A DNA stretch of 64,000 nucleotides. Source: Dendrolimus kikuchii (taxonomy: Eukaryota; Arthropoda; Insecta; Lepidoptera; Lasiocampidae). The notes under the pieces are model-generated. The model made no database searches. It had not been told where the DNA came from and saw nothing but the letters and a program-made list of their open reading frames with translations. A program made the translations under genes and the position numbers. Below, piece by piece: positions 43,171-55,853 of the stretch. The number at the start of each line of letters is the position of its first letter. Within the stretch, counting starts at the first letter, position 1. The stretch spans positions 4,689,501-4,753,500 of the forward strand of contig CM034411.1 in the NCBI GenBank assembly GCA_019925095.2, given 5' to 3'.

Positions 43171-46100
43171 CAATTTACGACTTGACCGTTTAGGGGGTTA
43201 ACCTTATTTATCGGAGCAGCCCTGCCGCACGTGGCTGTGTTCGTGATTTTGCATGTCTGAGAAGAATGCGTGAGTATTATACAAGTACAAAGATATTGTA
43301 GAATTATTTCCTAGATGCAACCTAATAGATACGCGCCTACATTTGACACACACACACATGCGCGTAATATATATAAACACACACGTAAAGAAACAGACAT
43401 TATTGATGATAATAAAATTAATGTGTGATATTAATCTTTAAATAACTTGTTAGTAAACATTTTAATGATAAATAATTATTAAAGGCTTCTTCTCATATTG
43501 TACCTGTTACAAAAGGAATTATAAAGAATAAGGAGGGTTCAGAGATGTTACTCTTAAACATCTTTCGTCGTTCGTTTTCGTCCGATTAGCCTAAAAGAGT
43601 CAATGAAATTTTAGATAGAACAAAGAAAGAACAGAGGTCCATGGCCCATATAATATAAATTAAATAGAACATACAATGGAAAATGCACTTAAATATATTT
43701 AAAAAAAAATTATAAAATATTCAAAAACGAAGATTGCACTATACCCATTTTGGTAACGATGGAGCTCTTATGAAATCGTCATGTCCGTCTGTTTGTATGC
43801 CATATATCACTCGGAAACTATCACATCTATGTAGATGAAATTTATAAAGAATATATAATTTGTATACCACCATATAATTTTGCAGTGAAATCGTAAAAAA
43901 AGTAAAAATTAAGTATTATTATGTAACTGAAGGTCAATATGTTAAAAATTATAACAACTTTCTTTAATGATTATTGGTGGTACAAATTAGTTGTTAAAAT
44001 CATAAAAATTGGATGCCCCTTTGACATATTAAAAGAATAATTTTGAAAAAATTAAGCATCAAAAATTCATTATAATTACGTTACATACTTTTTGAAATGT
44101 GGTATATTTTCAGTTTTGTAATAAAATGATAAAAACAATATATCACCTCTACCGTACAATGTGCGTGGACAGACACGCATTTGCCTTTTATTTTCGATTA
44201 TGATTCTTTAGCGTGTATGAACATTATTCGACTATTTTTCACATTTACATACCTAACTAAATGAATTTTCAGGCCAAAATATTAGACTACGATTGCCGCC
44301 AAAATGCTCCGAGGTACTTATTGACATTATTGACAGTGACATAAAAATAGAATGATGTAAATTAATTATTTAAAAATGGAATGTAACCGTAAATTGTTTA
44401 AATGGTAAAAATCGAACAGTGTAATAGATTAATATTCCGCAGAGAGATCTTCCGGGTTCACAATACTCTACCTATAACCATTTTTCAATTCAGCCTACGC
44501 GTTAACCATCCAATAAATACCGACCTCCCGCCGTTAGAGTGTACCATTAAATTTATTCTTGGGGAAAGGTGAGTTAGGTGTCTTTTTAAAATGGACGGTT
44601 TGTCTATGGTTATTTTTGTTATTTGTGTATGAATAAGTTGAAGGGAAAGGCGTTCGCCTTAGCACAGTTCGCAGATGCAACTTAAAAGGATGCCATCTTA
44701 CATTTGCGTTTAGTTTAGTTTGGTCTAATTCTGTAAAATATTTACTTAAGTCTTTTAGTGTACATTTACTTAGATTTGCGTAACTTTAGTTTGCACTATT
44801 CATACAAATATACAAGTTTCTTCTTATAACATGGCTTCGCACAGATTTGTATTTAATCAGTCTCAAGTAGGTATTCATAAATGAAATGAAAAATTCAGGA
44901 TAATCTTTAAGAAAACATGCACCATGTTATTAAGGTCGAACCCATATAATCCCCAAAACCAATTAATAATTCTTTGACTGGGTTTTGACTACACCAAATA
45001 GCGGAGTTTTATGACTAGTTCGAGTCTTATTATAAAAATATCGTCAATATCAATTTAAAAAATAATTACAATATGTCTTTCGAAAATAATATTGTATAAC
45101 AAGACATTTTTTCCTCTGTAACTTTCCGCTAAAAACTCCAATTTTGTTTTTCTATTATCCTTTAATTCTATCAATACGCTGATAAAATTAAATGTGTAGT
45201 TTATCGCTAACAAGGAAATTAGACTTTACCCAAAGAAACATAAAGATAAAAGTGTTTATTTCTCAAGACCAAACGTAAAAATATCACAGAGCGGCCGCAC
45301 ATTAATAACATCTTAAAAACGCACGAATAATTCGTATATCTGCATTCAAAATGGCGCGTTACACTGCGTTCCAAATTCAAAAATAAATTTCTGCATGCGC
45401 GCTCACCGACGGCATGTCGTGTTTTAAAATCGACTCGATAAATTTACGTATTACGCAGTAATGAGAAATGTCTCTTAATTAGAAAATTGTTATTTTTTAA
45501 GTTTATGCCATTCTGGCAAAAAAATGGAACGCTCGTACTTTTGTCATATCTGTCCGTCTGTTTATATATGTCACAGTCCTATTTTTCGGAAACTCTTGGG
45601 TTGGTATAAATGAAAGAAATCGGTGAAATAACTAAAAATTGAGGGTAGCCGCCATACACGGTTAAGTGAGAGCTCAAACATATTTTGAATAGTCCTGTGA
45701 GATATCCTTAGTCGGGACTTGAACAATTATAATAACTTTTTATTTCAGTTCTTTTAAACTATGAAATGGAAAATTAAGGAAAAAATTCTAGTTGTAGAGT
45801 TAGTTACTAAAAAACACTTGCTACAAAAATTTGAACAATTATATCGATTATTTTTGAGATACTTTTTCGGTTAATGAGTCTATAGTTTATTTTATGGTTG
45901 GTTGGTCATAGCCAAATGATAACAATTATGGAGGTTCGTCATCTCTACGGAATTTTTAATAGTTATCATAGATATGGAATATCCCACACTTGTTCAAGGT
46001 TAAAAGACATGTTCGCCATGACAATAGTTTTCTAACTACTCTCCTACTTTTCTATTAAGTCAAAGCTTTGGCAATATAAGTGAACTAGACAACATTCCAG

Positions 46101-46199
46101 CTCAAAGTTTAGACTAGAATATATCATTATCAAACCTAGAATGATTCATTTATAAGCTATGAAGATAAAATCTTGTAACTGGTAATTATTTTGAACGTT
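43171..46199. other. Long AT-rich stretch, nothing assigned
   Basis: No open frame of note. GTCCGTCTGTTT plus CGGAAACT phrases at 43785-43815 and 45550-45600 suggest two copies of a diverged repeat. Confidence 0.5.
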
Positions 46200-46500
46200 A
46201 ACGAAAAACAATAGAACATTAGGTGTTCTAAAAATACATCTTCCAGACAACCTAATTTAGACAACGCAAAAAATAATGCTTAGCAAGTATGCGAATGTTA
46301 GGGTGAGAAAATAGGCAAAACGAATTACGTGGGTAACGACAAATCAGAAAAGAAATTTGTAGCTAATATGGCGATGTAAGTGGAGAAGAAAATGAGATAG
46401 GATTGAACAAATATATCCAATTTATAGATAATACAGACAAATCTATTCTTATAATATAAAACAATTTAATTTGAAAATAACCATATATTTGTTAATCATA
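46200..46500 (-). mobile_element. Degenerate LINE 3' end
   Basis: ATCTTCCAGACAACCTAATT and later AGATAGGATTGAACAAATAT blocks parallel those at 1560-1670 in the LINE 3' UTR. Confidence 0.4.
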
Positions 46501-46566
46501 TCAGGCACACTTATTAAAGAATAAAATGTAGTATTTTCTTATCTTATTTATTATTTACAACTTATA

Positions 46567-46750
46567 GTAGCATAATGTTAATGACGTGAGTTCGAATTTT
46601 GGCTAAGAAGTATGCATAATTTTGACAGCCTTTATGACCTAATATTTATATTATTCAATTGTCACGTGATAATATACCGTGAAAAAATGTTTAGATTACC
46701 AAGGAGTGAAACCTTTCAATGTATTATAATGGACAAGCATAACGGCTAAG
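46567..46750 (+). repeat. SINE-2, degenerate
   Basis: GTAGCATAATGTTAATGACG with TGAGTTCGAATTTTGGCTAAG, then TATGACCTAATATTTATATT, matching the 8618 copy. Confidence 0.5.
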
Positions 46751-47700
46751 CCGCCTATTCTAAAACATGGAAAGCAAAATCTTCGTTACAATTTACACTC
46801 GTATAGATCAAATAGTTTTCGAAAAGTTTTGTGCCATACATGCATAGACAGATAGACAGACGGAGCTAATGAAGGTAGAAAAGTTCTGTTTTGTATAAAC
46901 GACAAGGGGCCACTAACAAACCTTTTTAGACATAGAAAACTTTTCTTACTAAATTCTAAGTGAACCGGTTTTTTCTAAGCGAAACCTAAGAATGCGTTGT
47001 GGCGGGCGTTAGTGCTCATGGAAGTACTTTTGTATGTAAATCGCGTTGCGTGGGCTTAGCCGCGCTCTTTGTGCAAGACCTGGATAAATAACTATGGCTA
47101 ACTTTGGATATAGGACTTTCAATCCTTTTAGATGTATGTCTCAGCGAAATATTGCATAAACTGCGAGTTTATAATGTAACTAGACAGATTATAAACCGTT
47201 TATAAACAATGGATAGTTCATAATATAACTTACACATTAGATTATCTCTCGAAGCCCAAAAGTCAGTTTTGTAAACAAACGATATACTAAGAAGCAATCA
47301 GAGCCCAGTTGTACAATGTTACGATTTTCTAATAATTCCCAACATTGAATTGTAAAAACTCTTCTAATTAGTCGATGTTACCAGTTAATCGTATTGGAAG
47401 TTATAAGAGTATATGTAGAGTGTAGAGTTATAAATAAGAAAGAATAGTCTGGGCCATAATCTCATAACGTTATAGGTAATCTTCCTCTATAAAGTTATTT
47501 TACGTAATTTTTTATCGTCATAATAAAATTACACCAGACATAAATTCTTTCTATATTATGTAGGTTTAATTTATCTTTGATAGAATTTCAAACAAAGAAC
47601 AAAATTGTTCGAAACACGAATTTAAATAGGGAACTATTCGGGTAAATACATAGAGTTAATACAACATTAATCATGGCCATTGGAAATTTAAATTATTGGG
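46751..47700. other. AT-rich sequence, nothing recognised
   Basis: No gene or bounded element. Confidence 0.5.
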
Positions 47701-47721
47701 CATGAATTTGCGTGCACACAT

Positions 47722-47870
47722 GGTAAGTGCAGGGCGGTGGCAACGGGGACAGAGTGGGGTACCCCTACCCGCTTGGCCCCCATCTGTCCCCACCCGGCGG
47801 GGCGGTGGGGTCACGCACCACCCAACTATTTCCCCCAACTATTTCGGGGAGGGCAGCGGGCATGAATAAA
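47722..47870. other. Isolated GC-rich block
   Basis: About 150 bp rich in G/C runs (CCCACCCGGCGGGGCGGTGG) within AT-rich DNA. A duplicated CAACTATTTC phrase is at 47823 and 47837. Origin unknown; the 64-codon frame through it has no motif. Confidence 0.6.
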
Positions 47871-48437
47871 AAAAATATAATACTATTCCACCTGCGTCCG
47901 ACGCCCGGAATTTGTTATTGACGTGCCGTTAAATATGGATATTGCAGTCGCCATTTTGTTTCATACGATATGCGAATATCGATATTTCGTAAATGCAAAC
48001 TGAGATGTGGAATTTTAAATGTTTATAGCGCTATTGCAATTTAAATTTGGTATTAATGTTATCACTGGTATTTCCAAATACCGATCCAATTAAAATCTAT
48101 TTACCTAATTTAAAACAATGGAAATTAATAAAATTATCCTTTTCCTCGAAGAAATGTAAGGTAAAAATATTAATTTAGAAAATCTTGCAGGTATCTATAT
48201 GTATGAGGAAAATGACTAAACATTCAACACTAGACGATGCCTGTGACTGCATTCGAATACATATCATCTGCACCATGCAAGATGCCGAAATAAAACTTAT
48301 TACGTAAATTTTATATATGAAAACTTAACGTTTTAAATCGTAACATTTTCATTGGAATCTGTTAAGTTGTTTTGTAGACACTCCCAGATCCCCTTTATTG
48401 TAAGGGTTATCTTTAAAAAAATAATTAAATGATACTT
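47871..48437. other. AT-rich sequence, nothing recognised
   Basis: No gene seen. Confidence 0.5.
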
Positions 48438-48704
48438 ATCCGTGCAGGAACGGAGAAAGAATACAATTTAAAGCCAGGTGATAGGGCATTTGCCCGACTG
48501 GACGGCTACCACTCCTGGTCAAAAGTATGTCGCCATAACAACTTTGAGTTGTGTTCCGGCATTAGTGACCAGGTTCCAGTCTCTCTTAAGAGAGCAGCAG
48601 CGCATTTGTAGCACTTTTGGTGTTGCAAATGTCCATAGGCGATCGTAACCGCTTTCCATCAAGTGGGCCGTCTGCCTGTCTGCTGAACCCCTGCAATAAA
48701 AAAA
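48438..48704 (+). repeat. Element R copy with internal deletion
   Basis: Starts TCCGTGCAGGAACGGAG, loses the CTGCGGCC...CCACAG segment after AATACAATTT, and continues to CCCTGCAATAAAAAAA. Confidence 0.93.
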
Positions 48705-48707
48705 TAC

Positions 48708-48935
48708 TGAGTTTTTGGCTGGAACTGAAAGGTGACGTAATGCTGTGAAATTTTATTTTCCAAAAATTATTAAAATCACTTAAAAATAAACAGTACTAGT
48801 AGGATATTGATAATTTTTGAGTATCTAGTAATTACGTTTTTTGAGAAATGTGAACTGATGTGAACACAAGAACTCGGTTGATTGGCGTCAGTGAAAGACC
48901 TACAATTCGGCTGAGCAATACGAAGACTTATACAT
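48708..48935 (+). repeat. Unclassified repeat, second copy
   Basis: GAGTTTTTGGCTGGAACTGA onwards aligns with 52675-52920 along its length. It abuts the poly(A) of element R. Confidence 0.75.
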
Positions 48936-49299
48936 AAGAATTGACTGTATTTACTAAGTTCCTTTACCTGCCATTGTGGCGAATTGTACTACTACTGCCT
49001 ATGGAACTCTGGATAGAAGACCACTTAGACGCAATCAAAATACCAAAGAATATAAGACAACACAAAATTTGTTATTACACATTTCTTAGTCTCAAAAGCA
49101 ACCCCCACTTAAAAAGTTTTATCCAAACTGGATTCCTTATATATTTTTTCATTGCTTTTTTAATTTTCACCGCTCGCCGGTGCTATCTCGCGAATGCTTC
49201 AGTGGTCAAATAAAAACTTAAGGAGTTCTCAACGAATACAGAAATGAACGGAGATTCCTTCTTCATATTAATATTTTAAGTATTTCTTTGAATGAAGAT
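48936..49299. other. Unassigned sequence
   Basis: A 90-codon frame at 48941-49213 has no recognisable motif and is probably chance. Confidence 0.45.
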
Positions 49300-49575
49300 G
49301 CAGGATGAAAGAATGACTAAACAGATATACAATGCAAAAGTGGATGGATGGAGAAGTCGTGGAAGGCCATGACACACCTTCCATGATCAAATTGATCGTG
49401 TACTAGCGGAGGGTGATGTCAGGAGCCTTAAGAGCAGACGAGCCTGCATGACAAGAGTTATGAATGTCAAAGGAGCAAGTGAGGTGTGTAAAAATTAAGC
49501 CTAAATGGCGCTCTGTTGTTCGTGCCTACCCCGCAAGGGAACTGGCGTGAAGTTATGTATGTATGTATGTATGTA
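49300..49575 (+). mobile_element. RTE-type LINE fragment (family 1), 3' end
   Basis: From GATGAAAGAATGACTAAACA to GGCGTGAAGTTATGTATG plus TATG units. A stop (CCATGACAC for CCACGACAC region) and a one-base insertion (AAAAATTAAGCC) break the frame. Confidence 0.88.
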
Positions 49576-50020
49576 AGTATTTCTTTCTGTGTGATTTCAT
49601 TGTACGATCAATCTTTCAATCTTTAAATACCCAAACAATTCTCTTGTACGTATATCACTGAACTCTTTCAAAATAGGGACTGATTTTGATGAAATTGTTT
49701 TTAGATTCACAATTGTATGTTCCCAGGGCAGTACAACGTCTGCCGAAACCGCTAGTAAATTATTAGAATAATAATATATATACATGTATGTATACTGTGG
49801 TCATCAAAAGCGAGCATTGTTATTGTGAATTTTCATTTAATAATTTTTCAACATAAAACGTCGTTAAATGATGACGAGAAAATTTATTTGATAAACTTTC
49901 TAAAGTACGTTACATTTTCTGGTTTTAAAGTACTTATAAGATCAATTTATACCTAAAGCCCTAAAAAGGGTATTAACATATAAACAAATTCACAACAAAG
50001 AGGAATATCTACTAGGAACG
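49576..50020. other. AT-rich sequence, nothing recognised
   Basis: No gene seen. Confidence 0.5.
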
Positions 50021-50165
50021 ATAATCACCCAGTAATTTTTGGTCAACATATGCTGAGGCTGGGTCCAATTTTAGGACTTATTATGTTTCTGTTATTTTAC
50101 TGTTTGATAATACTCTATGTTGTTTTTGTCCTAAATAAAATATGTCTTTCTTTCTTTCTTTAATT
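50021..50165 (+). mobile_element. Probable LINE 3' UTR ending in (TTTC)n
   Basis: GTTTTTGTCCTAAATAAAAT followed by ATGTC and four TTTC units resembles the 3' ends of insect LINEs. Confidence 0.4.
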
Positions 50166-50699
50166 TTTACTTTGAAAAGTTTCAAAATCGTACATTTCTA
50201 ATGTTGATCAGGGATTAATTAATCACTCTTCTTTCGATTTTATGATGTAGACAAGATTCCGCTAAAACACTTAAATCGCTTTTTATTATATACAACATTT
50301 TTGAACAAATCAGTATAAATTGAATTTTTCAGAAGTTTTGTTCAGATTTTATATACCAACTCCCAGAATACACACATCTGAATAATTTATTAAGAATCTG
50401 TATTGAATTTAATAATACTTGTAAATATGTTAACGCTATTCGCAGTTTTTATAAATAATCATAAGACAATAGCGTTTCTTATATAATATTAAATCCATAC
50501 AAAATCATTGTATAAATATTAAACATATTAAACACAATTTCATGCTCAAATAAGTATTGTTTACCTTGATACAATCTATTCTAGATTATCAGAGAGTGTG
50601 GGTGGGATATAATTATTTTTATACAAAACTTGTCATGTGCGAGAATGTAGGAAAACTTTATTGAATATGACAGGGATGTGATATAAGTTTCATTTACTT
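50166..50699. other. AT-rich sequence, nothing recognised
   Basis: No gene seen. Confidence 0.5.
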
Positions 50700-50714
50700 T
50701 TTTAACTATTATTG

Positions 50715-50900
50715 AATAATATAATATGCTTTTATTGCTTAACATTGAGATTCAATTCAAGAAGTTTAAGTACAGAAGACAATAGGCGGTCTTATCACTA
50801 AAAGCAATTTCTTCCAGACAACCTTAGGATGGATTCGAGAAAAATGTGTAACATGTAGGTTTTGCAATATAACTAGGATAATAAAGACAGAGTAGACATA
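50715..50900 (-). mobile_element. CR1/Jockey-type LINE 3' UTR fragment
   Basis: Closely matches 14350-14530 (CAAGAAGTTTAAGTACAGAA, GCAATTTCTTCCAGACAACC). Confidence 0.75.
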
Positions 50901-50926
50901 AAAATAAGACAAAAATATATATATGA

Positions 50927-51151
50927 CGGCCTCTGTGGTTGAGCGGGCTAAGCCTTTGCCGGCGTATCCCACTGCAACGCAGAAGTTCCGGGTTCGATTC
51001 CTGGTATAGTAAATTTCGGAAACGTATTTTCTCCGTTATTTACTATGGTCTAGGTGTCTGGGATCGGCCTCAGAGTAGTCCGTTGTATATTATCCATAAC
51101 ACAAGCGTAACTTGCTAAATTTGGGGATATACAATGTGTGTGTTTGTCTGA

Positions 51152-51153
<2 letters not shown>
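50927..51153 (+). repeat. tRNA-derived SINE (SINE-1), full length
   Basis: Box A TGGTTGAGCGG at 50936-50946 and box B GGTTCGATTCC at 50991-51001, ending GTGTGTTTGTCTGACG directly before a (TA)n tract. Confidence 0.95.

Positions 51154-51219
<66 letters not shown>
51154..51219. repeat. (TA)n microsatellite
   Basis: About 33 uninterrupted TA units immediately after SINE-1, probably grown from its tail. Confidence 0.97.
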
Positions 51220-51221
<2 letters not shown>

Positions 51222-51235
51222 ATAGTAATCAGTGT

Positions 51236-51365
51236 CACGCGGTCACGCCACATTTACATTAAATTTACCAAGAGGCCTCTACGTGTTGGCCTTCCCATAG
51301 CCCCACACAAGCCCTCCAAATGTCCGGGCCATTTTTATGGCCCGTGGTCTTCAAAGACATACATT
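51236..51365 (+). repeat. Fragment shared with 6867-6985
   Basis: CACGCCACATTTACATTAAA and GTCTTCAAAGACATA ends; same unclassified element as at 6380-7012. Confidence 0.7.
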
Positions 51366-52316
51366 ATAATAAGCATATTGGTTTTATATTGGTTAAAAAT
51401 GGTTTGCTAGTGTTTTTATACTTAATTTACATTGCTTTTACTATTGTAAAACAATAAAATAAAACCCAGTGAACTGGATATTTAAAAACAACACGTGGAC
51501 AATGCGTTCCCTTAATAAATAATATTACGAGATACGGGACTCGAATTAAAATGCCGTAGGAATTACTATAGAATTTATTAGAACTATACAAACACGTATA
51601 ACACAGGTACAAAAATATAACCGGACGCAATAAGTCCAAATGTAATGCACAATTCAATAACACGCGCAAAGTCCGTCACTAGATGTACATACGTCTTGCC
51701 TCGCTTGTTTTATCGCTTTGACTGACTCACCCCTCCGTTCGGGCATTGTTTTATACTAAACTATACAAATACAATATGTCTACCTGCCAAGCGTCGACGC
51801 AATTTCCCAGAAAACGTAATCCGCACACCTGCTTAATTATTCCTGCGAACGGCCATAAACGAGTACAATACACAATAGGCTGTTTTTCTAAGTAAACAAA
51901 AGAAGTCCAAATGCGGGAATGTAATAAACTGTGCTTTATGGCAGGCAGGTGTGCATTCACTTTTGTCGGCATGTAACAATAATATAAAAAATGTGACAGA
52001 CACATTTCTGATAGAAAATATATTTTAGGATATTATAGTTAAAATCTGAATTATTTATTTGTCTCCTAATTTTAAACTTGAGCTATAATGTATCATGTAC
52101 AATGTATATGTTTAATGTACATTTAAAAATGTTTTAATTGTTTTTTCTGATTTATAATTTTATCGGATTTAGTCTATAGTTTAGACATTGTATTTGTATA
52201 GATAGACAAAATTTTAATTGACCTCTATGAAAATTAATAAACTTAATTTACCTTCCACATTGTTTGTGATAAAGTTATTAAGAAAATAATGAAGATGTAA
52301 TTTATTATTTCAAACA
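51366..52316. other. AT-rich sequence, nothing recognised
   Basis: Several 60-85-codon frames lack motifs. Confidence 0.5.
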
Positions 52317-52600
52317 ACCCATAAATGTCCCACTGCTGGGATCGGGCCTCCTATTATACAGGGAACGGACAGTATACCCGCCACGCTTGTCTAAGGCTGC
52401 TTGGCAGGTTTGACACATCGGTTATCTCGATGTGCAGGTTGCATCACGATGTTTTCCTTCACCGTTGTTAGCACGTGGTAATTGTAACAATATGCACATT
52501 AGATCAGAAAACTGACTAAGCAGTGCATGCGTTCCGGCCAGGATTGAACCCGCGCCCTTTGAGCTTGGGACGCGTGCGCTAGCCATTACGCCACCACGAC
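52317..52600 (-). repeat. tRNA-derived SINE (SINE-2), full length
   Basis: Minus strand begins GTCGTGGTGGCGTAATGGCT, has box B GGGTTCAATCC (52541-52551) and ends CCCAGCAGTGGGACATTTAT. About 284 bp. Reference copy of this family. Confidence 0.92.
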
Positions 52601-52674
52601 TTTAAAACTTCAAATTAGCTACCTAACCTTCCACTCCGTGTTTCATATAAACAAATGATTTTGAATCATCAGAA

Positions 52675-52920
52675 AAGAGTTTTTGGCGGGAACTGAAAGG
52701 AGATGTTGTGCTGTGCAGTTTTATTTTCTAAAAATGTGTAAAATTACTCTAAAATGAACAATAGTTGTAGGATATTGATAGTTTTTGACTAGTAATTATG
52801 TGTTTTGTGAGAAATATGAACTGTATAGTCTAATGTAGCCTGTTGAGTTGTCACAAGAACTCCGTTGAATGGCACCAGCTGATTACCTACAGTTCAGCTG
52901 TGCTACACATAGGCTTAAGA
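52675..52920 (+). repeat. Unclassified repeat, third copy
   Basis: GAGTTTTTGGCGGGAACTGA onwards; see the copy at 48708. Confidence 0.75.
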
Positions 52921-53043
52921 AAAAGAAGAAACTATATTGTAAAAAAAGATCTGACTTAAAGGCCTAGCTGCCAAGCCATAAACTTAAATAAAATAATCAT
53001 ATATTCAGACACTCGTCAAGAAAAATTGTAATGAATTCCTTCG

Positions 53044-53115
53044 AAGCACGTCGGTAACACTTTTGGTGTTGCAAATGTCATAGCCGACGTTAACCACTTT
53101 CCATCAGGTGTACTC
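53044..53115 (+). repeat. Element R-related fragment
   Basis: ACACTTTTGGTGTTGCAAAT and AACCACTTTCCATCAGGTG only. Confidence 0.65.
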
Positions 53116-53835
53116 CAACCAGTCTCATGTACTCAACCGTAAAAAAGTCTAAGAAAATAAGAAAGGATTGTAAACGACTCCACACCATTCAGTGACCCAA
53201 GCAGTCAAGTTAAAGAAAGATAGCCGAACTCCTGAAAAGGGTACGCGTTTCAACGGCGTATCTTTGTAAAAAGATTGAAGACGGGTAGCGGGTGAGAGGT
53301 GGGGGGGGAGGAAAAAAGAAAAAAAAACAGGCAAAGGAGCGTTTTGTGCTCTCTCTCGAGTAAAAATGCAAAAAGACTAAAACTTATAGTTGGCAAGTTT
53401 TCCCGAAGTTCTTAGAACGCCGGTTTAAGTGTAGGGTTGTCAGCTAATTTGTTTGTACCGTAGTTTATCTTTTATAAAGTCATTTCAGTATTAAAATTTA
53501 TCCCTTTCTAGAATCAACCGTTGTCTTGCCCTGAAATAATAAAAATCTGGAATGCGATTGCAACCCCATCTGCCGGGACTAATTGTAAATTTAAACCAAC
53601 CCGTCACCCACAGAAAGATACACACAAAATTTTATCAAAATCTTCGAAATCGATTTCAGTACCTATCATCTACCAGTTCAAATTGTGAATTTAAACCATC
53701 CCGAGACCCAATCAAACACACACACACACACACAAAATTTCATCATAATCGGTCAAGCCATTTTTCAGTTTTAGCCAGACTACGGAACAGCTATTTATTT
53801 TTTAGATATATAAGATGTGATTAAAAAAAATGTAT
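53116..53835. other. Repeat-like sequence
   Basis: 53538-53818 has Helitron-like phrases (ACACAAAATTTCATCATAAT, AGCCATTTTTCAGTTTTAGC) duplicated inside it; no clean ends and no gene. A run of (CA) is at 53717. Confidence 0.4.
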
Positions 53836-54093
53836 CAAATCAATCGTCCCATTGTTGGGCCACCTAATTTTTTGGGGGAAGAGAAAGTATACTCGACACG
53901 GTTATCCAAGACACTTTGGTGGGTTTTGCACATCGGTTATCTCGATTTGCATGTTTTATCCTCAGGACGTGGTAGGTAATTGTAACAATAGATATTACGT
54001 TACAAAACTGCCAATTAGTGTAATCGTCCTGGTTAGGATTCGAACCCACGTCATTTGGAATACAAGTGCATCAGTCACTACGCTACTACAGTT
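53836..54093 (-). repeat. SINE-2, diverged
   Basis: CCCATTGTTGGGCC start, CACATCGGTTATCTCGAT body, GGATTCGAACCCACG (B box complement) and CACTACGCTACTACAG head. Confidence 0.75.
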
Positions 54094-54524
54094 TTTCTCA
54101 TTAGAAATTAGATATAATAATAAAAATATTATCACTCTTTGTTAACCCTACGACTGCCGTACGTAGTATCCCGGGAATAGCGAATGGAACATCAGTCCCA
54201 AGTCTACAATTATTTTTATTCCGCAGATCTGTAAGGGGGTTGAACTAAAAAAGACCGAGTCTCAAGACGACTTTAAAATTCAACTGCAGTTGCCGGGTTA
54301 AATTGGGCATTCATCGGTTGAAAAGTTTAAAATTCTATTTTAAATAGTAAAAGAGGGTAGTTTAAATAAACTGAAGACAAGATTTTTTTTACTAAGAACT
54401 CAGGAAATGTTTTATGTTACTAATCTGATACCTAAACCTATTGAATAACTAGCTGTAGTTGCGACTTCGTTCGTAAGGGTCCAAAAGATATCGCATGCAT
54501 AATCTAATACTGACATTATCCAAA
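54094..54524. other. AT-rich sequence, nothing recognised
   Basis: No gene seen. Confidence 0.5.
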
Positions 54525-55042
54525 AAGTGAGTTTCACTCAGTTATTACATTCATTATTATAATGCCTTCCTAGTGGTTGTTTACACTTTAAGCCACAATA
54601 TGTTTTGGCTTGAAGAGAAGCAGAGGAGCAAGAAACTCTTCAGCAAACAAGCCTGGCTCTAATAAATTTATGTAATACTAGCGGCCCGGTGCGGTTTCAC
54701 CCGCGCTCTGTCCCGCTCCCGTGGTCTATAGCGTCGTGTTATATAACCTATGACACTCCCTGTTAACGTAGCTTTCGAACAGTAAAAGAATTTTTAAAAT
54801 CGGTTTAGTACATCTAGATATTACCCTCTACAAAGTCAGAAACTCACAAACTTTACCTCTTTATAATATTAGTATAGATTAAAATGGGTGGAAGGAAAAA
54901 ATTGACATTGAAAAAGAGGACACTTGACATCTTTTTCTTCCGTGATCACGGCTACTGAAAAGTAGCCGAAACGTCGGAATAATAAAAATCAAATAAAACC
55001 GTTAAAACATAGTTTTATTATGTATACTAGTCGCGAAAACTT
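54525..55042 (-). mobile_element. Internally deleted Penelope-like element with a Helitron-like insertion
   Basis: In minus orientation the terminal copy (55042-54935, with GGCTACTGAAAAGTAGCC and GAAACGTCGG) is followed directly by the post-ORF segment TTCCTTCCACCCATTTTAAT, as at 12855. The coding part is therefore missing. A Helitron-like repeat splits this segment at 54678-54879. It resumes with ATAAATTTATTAGAGCCAGG and TTGCTGAAGAGTTTCTTGC as at 12890-12930. Confidence 0.75.
54678..54879 (-). mobile_element. Helitron-like non-autonomous repeat inside the Penelope copy
   Basis: CTAGCGGCCCGGTGCGGTTT start and CCTCTTTATAATATTAGTAT end. The Penelope sequence continues on both sides (ATTTTAAT and TTACATAA on the minus strand), giving precise ends. 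Confidence 0.75.
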
Positions 55043-55624
55043 AAGAAAATATTAAGTTTCATTTTCATAAAAAAAAAACCGTAAAACAGACAGAAATAAT
55101 AGATACTCGCTATTTAGTGAATAGATTCGAAATTTAAATTCAAAAATAACCGTTAATTTATTCAAAAAATTCAAAATAAGAACTGTAATACAATAACCAT
55201 TCACAAATCTTCCGTTTTGAATTAACCCTTGATATATTTTTTTGTCTTTCAATACGATGCCTATTATTTCGCTTTAACCCTTTGATTACCTGTTGTTTTT
55301 TTATCTAAACACCAGAAGGGTCCGGTGTGTCAATCTGTATTAATTTTTTTCGATGTTCCCATGTTGGTTTTGATTGTTATTTTGTAATATTTGATTTAGA
55401 TTTGATTTTAAATGGAATGCATTTATTTGCTCCGGAACGTATAATTCTTTTACTTTAATTTTATTTTTCACATAGAGATCTTTTCTTTCTCTTTTAAATG
55501 GACATTTTGTCTCATTTGTTGAACCACCAAAACCTTGAGACGTTAGTCGATTGAGGAAATTTGTACGTCCTAATTATTATTTTTGTACAATCGATGCATG
55601 AAAATATATAGTTATTTTCTTAAT
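55043..55624. other. AT-rich sequence, nothing recognised
   Basis: No gene seen. Confidence 0.5.
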
Positions 55625-55853
55625 TTTTTTATTGCATGAGTGCAACAGACAGGCAGACGGCCCACTTGATGGAAAACGGTTACCATCGCCTATGGGCATT
55701 TGCAACAGCAAAGGTGCTACAACTACGCTGCTGCTATCTTAAGAGAGACTGCAACCTGGTCACTAATGCCGGAACACAACTCAAGATTGTTATGGCGGCA
55801 TACCCTCGACCAGGGGTGGTAGCCATCCAATCGGGCAAATACCCTACCACTTA
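55625..55853 (-). repeat. Element R copy lacking its 5' quarter
   Basis: TTTTTTTATTGCATGAGTGC to TACCCTACCACTT, then unrelated sequence. Loss of the 5' part is as expected of incomplete reverse transcription. Confidence 0.9.

Noticed and set aside
50927..51001. tRNA gene
   Set aside because: A and B boxes are present, but the same head recurs six times with a common ~150-bp body, and a proper cloverleaf 3' half is absent. It is a SINE head.
52317..52600. Gene regulatory palindrome at CCCACTGCTGGG
   Set aside because: The motif is part of the common SINE-2 tail and recurs in all its copies.
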